40,548 nucleotides of DNA from Candidatus Gastranaerophilales bacterium (lineage in GTDB: Bacteria > Cyanobacteriota > Vampirovibrionia > Gastranaerophilales > Gastranaerophilaceae): positions 1 to 40,548 of the forward strand of contig CALUWH010000020.1 in assembly GCA_944324435.1 (NCBI GenBank), given 5' to 3'. A model generated the notes under the pieces. The model was given only the letters and a program-made list of their open reading frames with translations. It had not been told where the DNA came from and made no database searches. Positions within the stretch are counted from its first letter, which is position 1; each line of letters begins with the position of its first letter. The position numbers and the translations under genes were made by a program. Positions 17,601 to 24,576 of the stretch are shown here, in pieces.

Positions 17601-18747
17601 TAACCAGATTTCATTTGTTACAGAACAGGAAGAAATACTTGATTTTATACAGGAAAAACATTCGGATTTGATTACGATATTGAGTCATATTGTAACGTCC
17701 GTCGATACCGTTTCTGCAATGGATACAAAAGTCAATTCCATAAAAGATGAAATCGGTATTATTAATAAAAAGATAGCATCAATAATATCTTCTGATGGGG
17801 ATGTAGATTATGTTTACAGCCTTCAGGATTTGGAATCAGATATAGCAAATCTTCGTCTTGTCCTGAATGAGATGAAAGAGGATAACAAATCGAAAGAATT
17901 TGCAGAGTTAATATCTTCGACAAACAATATTTATAAGCTTGTTGAGACAATAAAAACAGAGCTTCCAAAATTTGAAATAGAAGAGTTTAAACATGAGTTT
18001 GATTCACTGCAGGAGGATATCGTAAGTATCAGCACAAGAACAAATAAATTGATATTGGCTTCTGATGAATCATATAAGACATTGCAGGATAACCTTCAAG
18101 ATTTCAAACTTGTGATTAATGATTTGGATGAGAGAACACGTAATTTTGCGCATGAAGCCGGCATTGATAGAATTGACGATAAACTTGGCTCAATCAGTTC
18201 AATGATTCATAGCGGCGCAAAAACAAATCAGGTGTTTAATCAAGTGTTTGAATACCTTGCAGAGTGGGTTGATAAGGCAGGCGAGCAGATTTCGACAATT
18301 TCGGATAAGGTAGAAACTCTCGACGATATCGGGCAGATTAAGGTTATGCTGGAAGATTTAAAGGCTGAAGCAGAGGACAATACTGACAGTGTAGAATTGA
18401 TTGAAGCTTTGAGCAATGTTTTTGACAAGCAGGCAAAAAGGATATCTTCATTGGAAGCAAAACTTGACAGAGTAATTGTTGAGACTACAATTAGTAATAA
18501 AAATAACAAGATAGATTTATCTCCATTTGAAGAAACCTTGAACAGATTTTTGGTTGCAATTGATGATAAAATGGCAGAGCAGCAGGCAAAAATAGATTCA
18601 TTGGAAGAAAAACTGGAAGAAGTTGTATCAAAGATAGATCCAAAAGACACAGCCCAACTGACTAAAAAAGTCGGCGGTATGGACAGGCAAATAGCAAAAT
18701 TAAACAAAAGTATCGAAAAAATAGCTTCACATGTTGTTGAAAAGTAA
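11605..18747 (+). CDS. Giant coiled-coil protein, 2,380 residues, function unknown
   Basis: No signal peptide or membrane helix, so probably cytoplasmic. The sequence is acidic and rich in Ser, Asn, Lys, Glu, Leu and Ile, with heptad-like spacing throughout. Reading the whole protein I find five prolines: residue 299, residue 1949 and three more in the last 400 residues, leaving 1,649 residues between the first two without any. The middle has nested repeats: about three ~60-residue units (1236-1416) and four exact-length 19-residue units (1427-1502). The C-terminal ~430 residues differ, with a single Trp in EYLAEWVDK, and end in a short coiled coil. It may be a long filament, scaffold or spacer; SMC-like annotations would come from coiled-coil similarity only, as no ATPase motif is present. 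It leads an operon with glcD (17-base overlap). GGTGGG lies 16 bases before the ATG, somewhat far. Confidence 0.9.
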   Translation: MADINNFAEITENFDTIKTLLNSIRAQGILNTSDVDKLLSGINSKLEKINTEEDIDLIKIFLSELKQNLDERHSVLLSKFGAIESLFSNLLKNSSETLKSNEVKELFDIVATNLSVFSREVVSQKETLSDITLRLDAMRSDDSQKREIIKSVGALKTDLERLNNGFDSIVLSLNENFKTLTRNIAEVDQSESINKFEKELNEISNSSGTILSALQMIDKKNLQIEDSIKALATQDDISGAKRAISELAVKNQELVNSVDVLSEKYYKIDNLAEKIDASVSIIASMKALLEDRDEQNIIPIIDKLEQLEAQIKDISSDSKFDEFKFKLESVLNDITADTKNLQDILISSSEELKKIGANIKALDLNTGFQTIITNIHKTELDIKSHVDMTSEKVTQLVDVGVTRTLNEISSNADALNSNLKEAQSALAALCEKSFSEVTENIAGLKSVVAQIDENNVSANNAIFSNITDRLAIFENSLKTSLDKQEDYVANSSSKLVEEIANLKNLAGVLDYKLDSSVMDVNNAKREFEGLKSSIDGVLELDFVNKVKDLRVDLYAAKQDITTAVETFSGELGEKFTKDLFGKYELLISKLDNVEDELKHVQASSLTSLKSILDNISSSLVDILSYVSVSTGTSSSTLDVRLADITEAVKNNNLDYIESVRDIVDVIRIQVENNLSELEKDTAKKIETINSSITKNTETIRDEIKYSYNKLLEVQDDFNEVKEAIGLNGRSLSSNYENIISNTDALRQDFELKMSALKNALLESVTDFKKEFTCENADKISELKFSSENLHSKSVQHASDLKNELKQELTLVLESLKLNVKTLSEQLVKSVSSIEGSNKDVVDYIKNEFCSVVDTSIEAVRTNICDFTDGVSEKIDGVTDGFDKLEASVSELSTNTTTALSSTLAQILDNFVSLKALMNTLNERASIDLGKNVDKIIQDFAQLKETVKTVDANIDEDLTRQLSIIESGFETLTERMVELLTNNNEALDAKIEAGLTDISSKLSLSLQEKLEQYKSQVENLFDSLQGNSQAQSEFIKERITALNSAFESAIAKQNQTALAQIQSVANKLKAVLDENIELTSADYDSLKKDFSELAVKISDENKSFIQNLQSQMEDVVKFIDSGFEINAQEVSSKFDDISSDIKAVSGVINELNGNVQNRVEGIRESLRDLRGELSSSIDVRTQTVIDKLEEILKDIISKNEEINSAFSAGIKSLGNNLSTGIKSGLAEQNKDFGAVIEKQTYSIIESQKEVSDRIQSAAASAKDELNLSLITETATLGSNIKNDIEKYGEELHSVIEEQSSVVQTVQKETSKEIQAEIAATKDGLNSSLAAGFSSVNSSIKNIVDTSSQNIDRINTELEKQAYALLTKQDEITKDIEANSTEITEAVASSAADVISSIKSLSDVHAETLGKSIEDKFSAVKILLEDALLDQNKDIVERSKENLETALSNQQSGIIAQAKGILTEMLFKQQSDILEKSEKFIQTSFTNQQSDILTRSESILKELQSVYGGVTKQLSVINTLITDNLSQDVESLYEKIQKLQEEHSLNLISGVSSTTSKLINEMEIQSSNLKKLFDSLHSRLDKDEISQMNLFQTQLKELSETFNTLIEEAKTVTKEEVSSISETLIGNSKAMMEDVEQSIEEKVNSILAASADIAAGELQTIEAFADKILKQVENTKQNSLECRDIITELVSKSSDIIIDNIEKETDVIVKDLIEQFNLIRDAHKDELSKMTIHVESSVEDYIYTHISDLKSYLDVKTDSSIVNTKLDNLKTDIDKSVEDVLDNISRLINAGADSRAANEILITSMTEKINESIQSFVNVNVSQRFDERFNLLDKKFIDTIVDKYEEIKLISARYNDSFETIQGSIQNLVSGFVDFKEELISNTERVLGSINNSIEDLSVSFADLKAQILNKSFDEAFQASLNNQISGIESLVNEQLGYLNDISELCCTNLPELTEMNTIVKYGILQSISDLKTKIDEQDSIREKDLNELKSDIITQILNIFNQISFVTEQEEILDFIQEKHSDLITILSHIVTSVDTVSAMDTKVNSIKDEIGIINKKIASIISSDGDVDYVYSLQDLESDIANLRLVLNEMKEDNKSKEFAELISSTNNIYKLVETIKTELPKFEIEEFKHEFDSLQEDIVSISTRTNKLILASDESYKTLQDNLQDFKLVINDLDERTRNFAHEAGIDRIDDKLGSISSMIHSGAKTNQVFNQVFEYLAEWVDKAGEQISTISDKVETLDDIGQIKVMLEDLKAEAEDNTDSVELIEALSNVFDKQAKRISSLEAKLDRVIVETTISNKNNKIDLSPFEETLNRFLVAIDDKMAEQQAKIDSLEEKLEEVVSKIDPKDTAQLTKKVGGMDRQIAKLNKSIEKIASHVVEK
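15310..15850 (+). repeat. Three ~60-residue repeats in the giant coiled-coil gene
   Basis: Units start at 15310, 15487 and 15673 (residues 1236, 1295, 1357), each opening with E-K/E-Q-x-x-(hydrophobic)-x-x-x-Q-K/D-E-x-S/T-x-x-I: EKQTYSIIESQKEVSDRIQ, EEQSSVVQTVQKETSKEIQ, EKQAYALLTKQDEITKDIE. Spacings are 59 and 62 residues. Divergence is high at the DNA level, so the duplication is old. The end of the third unit is approximate. Confidence 0.65.
15883..16110 (+). repeat. Four tandem 19-residue (57-base) repeats in the giant gene
   Basis: Residues 1427-1502 split exactly into four 19-mers: LDQNKDIVERSKENLETAL, SNQQSGIIAQAKGILTEML, FKQQSDILEKSEKFIQTSF, TNQQSDILTRSESILKELQ. The Q-Q-S-D-I-L core, a hydrophobic at position 14 or 15 and a leucine/phenylalanine at the end are conserved. 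Nineteen is not a multiple of seven, so this segment may deviate from a regular left-handed coiled coil. Confidence 0.75.
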
Positions 18748-20119
18748 TGAGAACGAATTAAAATCAATATTAACAAGCAATAATGTTCTTACTAGTATAG
18801 AAGAACGTTATTGCTATGCTCAGGATTCAACAAACACTCGTAAAAAATCACCTTTACCGGAGGCCGTTGTTTTTGTAGAAACTACGGGGGATGTGCAGAA
18901 AGTGTTAAAACTTGCGAATCGCTGCAAAATACCCGTTGTTTCAAGAGGTGCCGGAACGAATATGGTTGGGGCTTGTGTACCGACAGAGGGTGGTATAATT
19001 CTTAATTTTTCTAAAATGAATAAGATTTTGGATTTCAATCCTGAAAATATGACAATTCGCGTTCAGCCCGGAGTAATTTTAGGAGATTTAAAAAAGTATG
19101 TAGAGAAGGAAGGACTTTTTTATCCGCCGGATCCTTCAAACTACAGGGTGTCAACTGTCGGGGGGAGCATAGCACAATCTTCCGGCGGCCCGATGTCGTT
19201 TAAGTATGGCACGACAAAAGATTATGTACTTAATCTTACTGTTGTTCTGGCGGATGGAACTTTAATGAAACTCGGGGCAGGAACAATAAAGGACGCTGTC
19301 GGGTATCATTTAAACCAGCTTATAATTGGAAGTGAAGGAACTCTGGCGGTTGTTGTTGAGGCGGAGTTAAAGCTTATACCGAAACCGGAAGCCTCCAGAG
19401 TTATCATGGCTTATTTTGATACAATGGAGGCTGCGATTGATGGAGTAAATAAAATTCTTGCGGATAAAATATTCCCTGCAACAATAGATTTTATGGATAA
19501 TAACTCGATAACAACCGTAGAAAAATTTTATCCCTGCAATCTGAATACAGATAAAGAAGCCATGCTGCTTATTATGATAGATGGATTTGAATCCTCTATG
19601 GATGATCAAGAGGGGCGGGTATATAAAGCAATGCAGGAAGCAGGGGCTTCTGATACGGTAACTGCAATAACCGACGAAGAGAAGGACGCAGTTTGGACGG
19701 CAAGACGGGCGAGTTTTGCTGCGACGGCAAAACTCGCCCCGGATGTTGTATCTGATGATATAATTGTTCCGAGAGATAAACTTGCTGAAATGGTAAAGGG
19801 GTGTAAAAATATTTATGGTAAATATTCTCTTCCGGTTTGCATGGTAGGGCATGTCGGAGATGGAAATATTCATCCGCAGATTGCTTTGAATCTGGAGGAT
19901 GATGCTCAGTTTAAGAACTATATAAAAGCAAAATCCGAGATGTATGAACTTGCGGTATCATTAGGTGGAACTATATCAGCAGAGCATGGAGTTGGAGCAG
20001 AAAAGATTTCTTATATTGAAAATACTGTGGACAAAACCGCTATCAATTATATGAGAAGTATAAAAAAGATTTTTGACCCTAATAACATACTAAACCCGGG
20101 TAAAATTTTTAAAGTTTAA
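18731..20119 (+). CDS. glcD: FAD-linked oxidase, GlcD / D-lactate dehydrogenase type
   Basis: 462 residues. Residues ~38-175 form the FAD-binding PCMH domain (VSRGAGTNMVGACVP, DPSNYRVSTVGGSIAQSSGG, KYGTTKDYVLNLTVVLADG). Residues ~215-459 form the FAD-oxidase C-terminal domain with the metal/substrate motif GHVGDGNIHP and SAEHGVGAEK. The family oxidises 2-hydroxy acids (glycolate, D-lactate and others) to 2-keto acids; the exact substrate cannot be read. No GlcE/GlcF or Fe-S partner is in view, so it may work alone or with a distant partner. The start at 18731 lies inside the giant gene (17-base overlap) with no clear ribosome site, so coupled translation is likely; TTG codons at 18734 and 18737 are alternatives. 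Confidence 0.92.
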   Translation: MLLKSNENELKSILTSNNVLTSIEERYCYAQDSTNTRKKSPLPEAVVFVETTGDVQKVLKLANRCKIPVVSRGAGTNMVGACVPTEGGIILNFSKMNKILDFNPENMTIRVQPGVILGDLKKYVEKEGLFYPPDPSNYRVSTVGGSIAQSSGGPMSFKYGTTKDYVLNLTVVLADGTLMKLGAGTIKDAVGYHLNQLIIGSEGTLAVVVEAELKLIPKPEASRVIMAYFDTMEAAIDGVNKILADKIFPATIDFMDNNSITTVEKFYPCNLNTDKEAMLLIMIDGFESSMDDQEGRVYKAMQEAGASDTVTAITDEEKDAVWTARRASFAATAKLAPDVVSDDIIVPRDKLAEMVKGCKNIYGKYSLPVCMVGHVGDGNIHPQIALNLEDDAQFKNYIKAKSEMYELAVSLGGTISAEHGVGAEKISYIENTVDKTAINYMRSIKKIFDPNNILNPGKIFKV

Positions 20120-20130
20120 AAGGAGAAGCT

Positions 20131-20448
20131 ATGGATATTATTGTTATTTATTGTACGGTACCGGATAAAAAAATCGCAAAAAATATTACCAAAATACTTA
20201 TGAAACACAAACTTGCGGCTTGTGTCAGCATGATAGATAAGGTTCAATCCGTCTTTTCTTGGGATGGTGAAATCTGTGAAGAAAAAGAAATTCTAATGAT
20301 GATAAAAACTCGCCGCACAAATTATGGCAAAATAAAACTTGTAATAGAAGACTTGCATCCCTATACAGTTCCGGAAATTATTGCTCTTCCGATAGTTGAT
20401 TGCAGTGAAGATTACTTAAAATGGCTGGCGAAAGAAACAGAATCTTAA
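20131..20448 (+). CDS. cutA: Divalent-cation tolerance protein CutA
   Basis: 105 residues, the standard length of the CutA1 family, a PII-like trimeric fold. Conserved features are IIVIYCTVPD at the N-terminus, a K..AACVSMI strand, the aromatic FSWDGEICEEKEILMMIKTR block and HPYTVPEIIALPI near the C-terminus. CutA is linked to copper tolerance in enterobacteria but its general role is unclear. A good ribosome site (AAAGGAGAAG) lies 12 bases after glcD. The last 28 bases overlap the following metallopeptidase-like gene, so all four genes from 11605 to 21215 look like one transcript. Confidence 0.95.
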   Translation: MDIIVIYCTVPDKKIAKNITKILMKHKLAACVSMIDKVQSVFSWDGEICEEKEILMMIKTRRTNYGKIKLVIEDLHPYTVPEIIALPIVDCSEDYLKWLAKETES

Positions 20449-21215
20449 AACTAAAGGAGTATTTAAATACTCTTGGAGTCGATGTTAACATAGGCAAAAC
20501 ACGTGCACGCGGCAACAAAGGAATTTTTATCGGGAAAAAGGACAGTTTCAGGATTGATATTTCAAAAGAGATTGCTGAAGATAAGATTTTCCCTGTAATC
20601 ATTCATGAATTTGTGCACTACGTACATTATATTTATGACTCTTCTTTAAAATCATTAGAGTTTGTTTTTGGTGATATATCAGATGATTTGACAGAGGAGC
20701 TTATAAATATAACAGTAAGAGAAATTCCAAAGGATTTCGCTTCAGCTTTGTTTGCAAAAAAGAATGAACTTAGTCAGGAGATTAAAATTTTAGGAAAATC
20801 AATAAAGAATCAATATCCTGATTTTACTGCTTCCAGAGTTTTTAAGCCGCTGGAAAGAGGGATATCCTCTCCATTTAAGTATCTCTTGAAATATGATAGA
20901 GTTAGAGTTTTCAATAAGATATATTCGATAGATGAATTAGATAGTTCAGAAATTTCACCAGTGCATATAAATTATATTCGCTTAAAATCAAAACAAAGAG
21001 CTCTTGCGCGAATAAATTCAAGGATAAGTCGTTTGAATCGATATTATAATAATCCGTCAGAGCTTTTAGCACGTTTTTGTGAACTTTATTTTACGGATAT
21101 AGAGACAGTCTATAAACTTGCACCTATAGCTGCAGAGAAGTTTACCAATATTCTAAAGATGAATAAAATCCCGGAACTTACGGGTGCAGCTAAAGTTATA
21201 ATTAACAATATTTAA
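20421..21215 (+). CDS. ImmA/IrrE-like HExxH metallopeptidase candidate
   Basis: 264 residues. The zinc motif is HEFVHYVHY: H62, E63 and H66 (HExxH), with H69 close by. The preceding segment GNKGIFIGKKDSFRIDISKE resembles the strand pair before the active-site helix of ImmA/IrrE-type peptidases. A third ligand could be a Glu in the C-terminal half (LLARFCELYFTDIE), but I cannot fix it. ImmA/IrrE enzymes cleave repressors such as ImmR or DdrO; no such target gene is adjacent, and no phage genes are present. No signal peptide, so cytoplasmic. The start overlaps cutA by 28 bases, with no strong ribosome site of its own (AAAATGGCTGGCG context). It ends the giant-protein operon. Confidence 0.72.
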   Translation: MAGERNRILKLKEYLNTLGVDVNIGKTRARGNKGIFIGKKDSFRIDISKEIAEDKIFPVIIHEFVHYVHYIYDSSLKSLEFVFGDISDDLTEELINITVREIPKDFASALFAKKNELSQEIKILGKSIKNQYPDFTASRVFKPLERGISSPFKYLLKYDRVRVFNKIYSIDELDSSEISPVHINYIRLKSKQRALARINSRISRLNRYYNNPSELLARFCELYFTDIETVYKLAPIAAEKFTNILKMNKIPELTGAAKVIINNI

Positions 21216-21250
21216 AATATACTTTATTTTTTTATAAATTTTATATACAA

Positions 21251-21256
21251 TATAAT
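21251..21256 (+). promoter_or_regulatory. Possible -10 element before the membrane TPR gene
   Basis: TATAAT 20 bases before the ribosome site/start region, in a T-rich stretch with no clear -35. An overlapping TATACA (21243-21248) is an alternative. A promoter is plausible because this gene starts 61 bases after the previous operon. Confidence 0.4.
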
Positions 21257-21276
21257 AGAGAAAGAGAGTTGCAATC

Positions 21277-22059
21277 ATGATATCAAACTTTAATAAGCCA
21301 AACCGTAAGGATGACTTTAAATTATTAGCTATAGTTATAGCTATATTTATATGTATCCTTTGGCTATGCACTCCACCGGGTAATAAGTTCCTGCAAATGT
21401 GTTTTTTGGGAAACCATGTCAAATACTTTATAGTAAAAATAACCGATAATGATGCAACAACTAAATATATTTTTCACAGGAATAATGCCATATATTTAGC
21501 AAAATTGTATAAAAATAAGCCCTATGCAGTTGAAGAAATGAATAAGGCAATTGAGGCAGCGCCATCCTTTGTAGCGGATAGTGAAATGAAACTGTTATAC
21601 AAAGAACGTGCACAAATAAAGCTTTATGTTGGTGACTACAACGGCGCACTCGACGATTATCTTCACTCAGAGAATATTAGTTTTACAGAAAACTTAACGG
21701 TTGCAATGCTTCTAAAAGAAAGGGGCAACTACAGACTTGCCGGAACTTACTGTAATGCAATTTTGAACACCGATGCTATGGCTTATGCCGGTTATGCATG
21801 CTTATCCGAGTTGTATACTTCGATTGGAAAATATGAAACAGCACTTCATCTCTGGGATTTGGCTATCGACAGAAACAAGAACAACCCGAGAGCGTATTTG
21901 GATAGAGCCAAAATAAAGAAAAAAATTGGTGATATAAAGGGGTATGAGGACGATGTTGTTCTTGCGAAAAAGTATTTACCAACAATAGATGAGGACGAGT
22001 CTATAACTTATGATGCACTTCATCATAAAATATTGTCCTTGCAGATTCGTCCGCTTTAG
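21277..22059 (+). CDS. Membrane-anchored TPR protein
   Basis: 260 residues. A short basic N-terminus (SNFNKPNRKDDFK) is followed by one membrane helix (~14-32, LLAIVIAIFICILWL). The rest, outside the membrane by the positive-inside rule, is tetratricopeptide-like: KPYAVEEMNKAIEAAPSF, LYVGDYNGALDDYLHSENI, GNYRLAGTYCNAILNTDAM, IGKYETALHLWDLAIDRNKNNP. TPR domains bind partner proteins; the partner is unknown. AAAGAGAG at 21261-21268 sits eight bases before the ATG. It stands between the giant-protein operon and nadB with gaps on both sides, so it is probably expressed alone. Confidence 0.82.
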   Translation: MISNFNKPNRKDDFKLLAIVIAIFICILWLCTPPGNKFLQMCFLGNHVKYFIVKITDNDATTKYIFHRNNAIYLAKLYKNKPYAVEEMNKAIEAAPSFVADSEMKLLYKERAQIKLYVGDYNGALDDYLHSENISFTENLTVAMLLKERGNYRLAGTYCNAILNTDAMAYAGYACLSELYTSIGKYETALHLWDLAIDRNKNNPRAYLDRAKIKKKIGDIKGYEDDVVLAKKYLPTIDEDESITYDALHHKILSLQIRPL

Positions 22060-22086
22060 CTCAAATCTTAATATTAAATTTATGTT

Positions 22087-22116
22087 TTGTGCGCTGTGTT
22101 TGTTCTAAAATATTAT
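22087..22116 (+). promoter_or_regulatory. Putative nadB promoter
   Basis: TTGTGC (22087-22092), an 18-base spacer and TATTAT (22111-22116). The -35 is a weak match. I looked for an element shared with the nrtR upstream region and found none that convinces. Confidence 0.35.
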
Positions 22117-22142
22117 TATAAAGACAGCCAGTGGGGTACAAA

Positions 22143-23756
22143 ATGAAATATTCCGAATATTCAGCGGTAGTAGTAGGAAGTGGTGCAGCAGGCTTATATG
22201 CGGCATTAAAAATAGCACAACAAATAAATTTACCTGATGGAATTTTAATAGTTACCAAATCAAGTTTGGGGGAGAGCAACTCTTTGTATGCGCAAGGCGG
22301 AATTGTCGGTGTTTTGCATCAAAACACTTCTGACAACGTAGAAACACACGTTCAGGATACTTTGAATGCAGGCGCCGGATTGAATGACCGGAAGGCTGTT
22401 GAATTTATATCAGAAGCCTCTGATGAGGTTATCAATGATTTAATAGAAAACGGTGTTGATTTTGACAAGAATTCTGACGGAAGTTTGACCTTTACTTTAG
22501 AGGCTGCTCACAGCGTAAAAAGAATTTTGCATTCAGGTGGGGATGCAACAGGCAGAGGAATTACAGAGGGGCTGCGAAGAGCTGTTCTTGAAGAAAATAT
22601 TTCCGTTATGGAACATGCTATGGCAGTTGAGCTTCTTGTTAATTCTGACAATGAGTGCAAAGGTGTCATAGTATATAATGAATTAACAGGCGAACACGAA
22701 ATTGTTTATGCTGCTGCAGTAATTCTTGCAACCGGCGGAGTCGGTCAGGTATATAAATTCACCACAAACCCTGATGGAGCAACAGGTGACGGAATTGATT
22801 TAGCATATAATGCCGGAGCTATAATTCAGGATATGGAATTCGTTCAATTCCACCCGACTGCATTGGCATTAAGTCCTGAGAATAAAAACAGGTTTTTGAT
22901 ATCAGAAGCCGTAAGGGGCGAAGGTGCTAAACTTGTTAATAACTCCGGTGAACAGTTTATGGCGAAATACCATGATAAGCGAGAGCTTGCACCGAGAGAT
23001 ATTGTAACGCGCGCAATATACAGTGAAATGCAAAAAAATCACGTGTTTAATGTTTTCTTAAATGCGTCTATTATTGATTCCACAAAACTTTTTGACAGAT
23101 TTCCGACAATATCAAAACGCTGCAGTGAAAACGGGATAGATATTTCCAGAAAACCTATACCTGTTGCGCCCGCGGCGCATTATTCCATGGGCGGAATAAA
23201 GGCAACCGTTGAGGGAAGAACTTCTATAAGAGGTTTATATGCAATCGGTGAATGCGCTTCCACGGGACTTCACGGGGCAAACCGATTGGCCAGCAATTCG
23301 CTTCTTGAATGCGTTGTGTGCGCTTATGAACTTGCAGATTACTTATCATTTGCAAATCTGACGCCGCCTAAGAAAATTGATGAGCATATTAAAAAAGTCA
23401 TAAGCTTATATTCTCGTCAACTCAGTGATATAGACTACAATATTGATACATTAAAAGATAACTTAAAGAATGTCATGTGGAATTATGTTGGAATAGTCCG
23501 TTCGCAAGATTCACTCGAGAAGGCTAAGGCGCTTGTTGAAGATATGAAGAAAAACTTTAGACGTAACAGAAAATGCATGAATATGGAAGAATATGAATAT
23601 AGAAATATGCTGACCGTTGCATCTTTAATAATTGAGGGCGCTATTGAGAGAAAAGAATCTCGAGGGGCGCATGCACGTGCGGATTATCCTCAGACAGATG
23701 GTACGGCAAGACATTCGGATATAATAAAAGGCAGGGAGATTGCTTATGCTAAATAA
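22143..23756 (+). CDS. nadB: L-aspartate oxidase
   Basis: 537 residues from the ATG at 22143. First step of de novo NAD synthesis: L-aspartate to iminoaspartate, using FAD. Visible are the dinucleotide-binding VVVGSGAAGLYAALK at the N-terminus, HSGGDATGRGI, VRGEGAKLVNNSGEQFM, the Arg/His active-site region RELAPRDIVTRAIY, and YSMGGIKATVEGRTSI followed by GLYAIGECASTGLHGANRLASN, all typical of NadB within the succinate-dehydrogenase/fumarate-reductase flavoprotein group. An upstream GTG (22131) is in frame, but the GGGG that follows it is better read as the ribosome site for 22143. The stop overlaps nadC by 11 bases. NadA, the quinolinate synthase between the two steps, is not in this window. 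Confidence 0.95.
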   Translation: MKYSEYSAVVVGSGAAGLYAALKIAQQINLPDGILIVTKSSLGESNSLYAQGGIVGVLHQNTSDNVETHVQDTLNAGAGLNDRKAVEFISEASDEVINDLIENGVDFDKNSDGSLTFTLEAAHSVKRILHSGGDATGRGITEGLRRAVLEENISVMEHAMAVELLVNSDNECKGVIVYNELTGEHEIVYAAAVILATGGVGQVYKFTTNPDGATGDGIDLAYNAGAIIQDMEFVQFHPTALALSPENKNRFLISEAVRGEGAKLVNNSGEQFMAKYHDKRELAPRDIVTRAIYSEMQKNHVFNVFLNASIIDSTKLFDRFPTISKRCSENGIDISRKPIPVAPAAHYSMGGIKATVEGRTSIRGLYAIGECASTGLHGANRLASNSLLECVVCAYELADYLSFANLTPPKKIDEHIKKVISLYSRQLSDIDYNIDTLKDNLKNVMWNYVGIVRSQDSLEKAKALVEDMKKNFRRNRKCMNMEEYEYRNMLTVASLIIEGAIERKESRGAHARADYPQTDGTARHSDIIKGREIAYAK

Positions 23757-24576
23757 TTTTTTTATAGAAGAACACGTAAAGAATGCTCTTGAGGAAGATA
23801 TCGGCTTTGGGGATATAACAACTGATTATCTGACAAGCGAAGATGATGTAATGTCTTGCACTCTTAATACCCGAGTAGACGGTATATTTTGTGGCAGAGC
23901 AGTTTTTGAGACTGTTTTTAAAATTCTTTCACCTAAAATTGATGTTAAATTCTATTTTAAAGACGGAGACTCGATTAAAAAAGGAGATAAAATAGCGGAT
24001 ATAAGCGGCCCTGCAAGATATATTTTGATGGGCGAAAGAACCGCTCTAAATTATGTTCAGAGAATGAGCGGAATTGCTACTGAAACCAATAAGTATCAGG
24101 CTGCTGTCGGCGAATATAGGGCAAAAATTGTTGATACAAGAAAGACGACGCCCGGATTTAGAGCTTTTGAAAAATATTCGGTAAAAATGGGCGGAGGAAG
24201 TTTGCACAGGTTTAATCTTTCAGATTGTGCAATGATAAAAGATAATCATATAAAATTTGCAGGCTCTCTTACAAAGGCCGTAGAAAAGCTCAAACAGCAT
24301 ATTTCGCACGCTCATAAGATAGAGGTTGAGTGCGATACCATAGAGCAGGTAAAAGAAGCGCTTAACTGCGGTGTTGATATTATAATGCTGGATAATATGA
24401 CATTGGAGCAAATGAAAGAGTGTGTAAATTTGATTAATGGCAGGGCTGTTGTTGAGGCAAGCGGTAATGTCAATTTAAGCACGGTTCGTGATATTGCATC
24501 AACAGGAGTGGATATAATTTCTTCAAGCGCTATTGTTGCCAAGGCTCCAACGCTTGATTTAGGGCTTGATATGTAA
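23746..24576 (+). CDS. nadC: Nicotinate-nucleotide pyrophosphorylase (carboxylating)
   Basis: 276 residues. Converts quinolinate and phosphoribosyl pyrophosphate to nicotinate mononucleotide. Family markers: EEDIGFGDITTDYLT at the N-terminus, ERTALNYVQRMSGIAT, the substrate-binding DTRKTTPGFRAFEKYSVKMGGG, HRFNLSDCAMIKDNHI, and barrel strands HKIEVECDT, IIMLDNM and VEASGNV. I choose the ATG at 23746 because AGGGAG lies seven bases upstream; a TTG six bases earlier (23740) is in frame but badly placed. It overlaps nadB by 11 bases. Its stop codon TAA directly abuts the TTA (reverse-strand stop) of the next gene, leaving no room for a terminator. Confidence 0.96.
   Translation: MLNNFFIEEHVKNALEEDIGFGDITTDYLTSEDDVMSCTLNTRVDGIFCGRAVFETVFKILSPKIDVKFYFKDGDSIKKGDKIADISGPARYILMGERTALNYVQRMSGIATETNKYQAAVGEYRAKIVDTRKTTPGFRAFEKYSVKMGGGSLHRFNLSDCAMIKDNHIKFAGSLTKAVEKLKQHISHAHKIEVECDTIEQVKEALNCGVDIIMLDNMTLEQMKECVNLINGRAVVEASGNVNLSTVRDIASTGVDIISSSAIVAKAPTLDLGLDM

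Noticed and set aside
11605..18747. Giant protein as an SMC, chemoreceptor or phage tape-measure protein
   Set aside because: No Walker motifs, no hinge, no membrane helices, and no phage genes around; only coiled-coil similarity supports these names.
22131..22142. GTG start for nadB four codons upstream
   Set aside because: Its GGGG is better used as the ribosome site for the ATG at 22143, after which the conserved fold begins.
23740..23745. TTG start for nadC
   Set aside because: AGGGAG ends one base before it; the ATG at 23746 has proper spacing.
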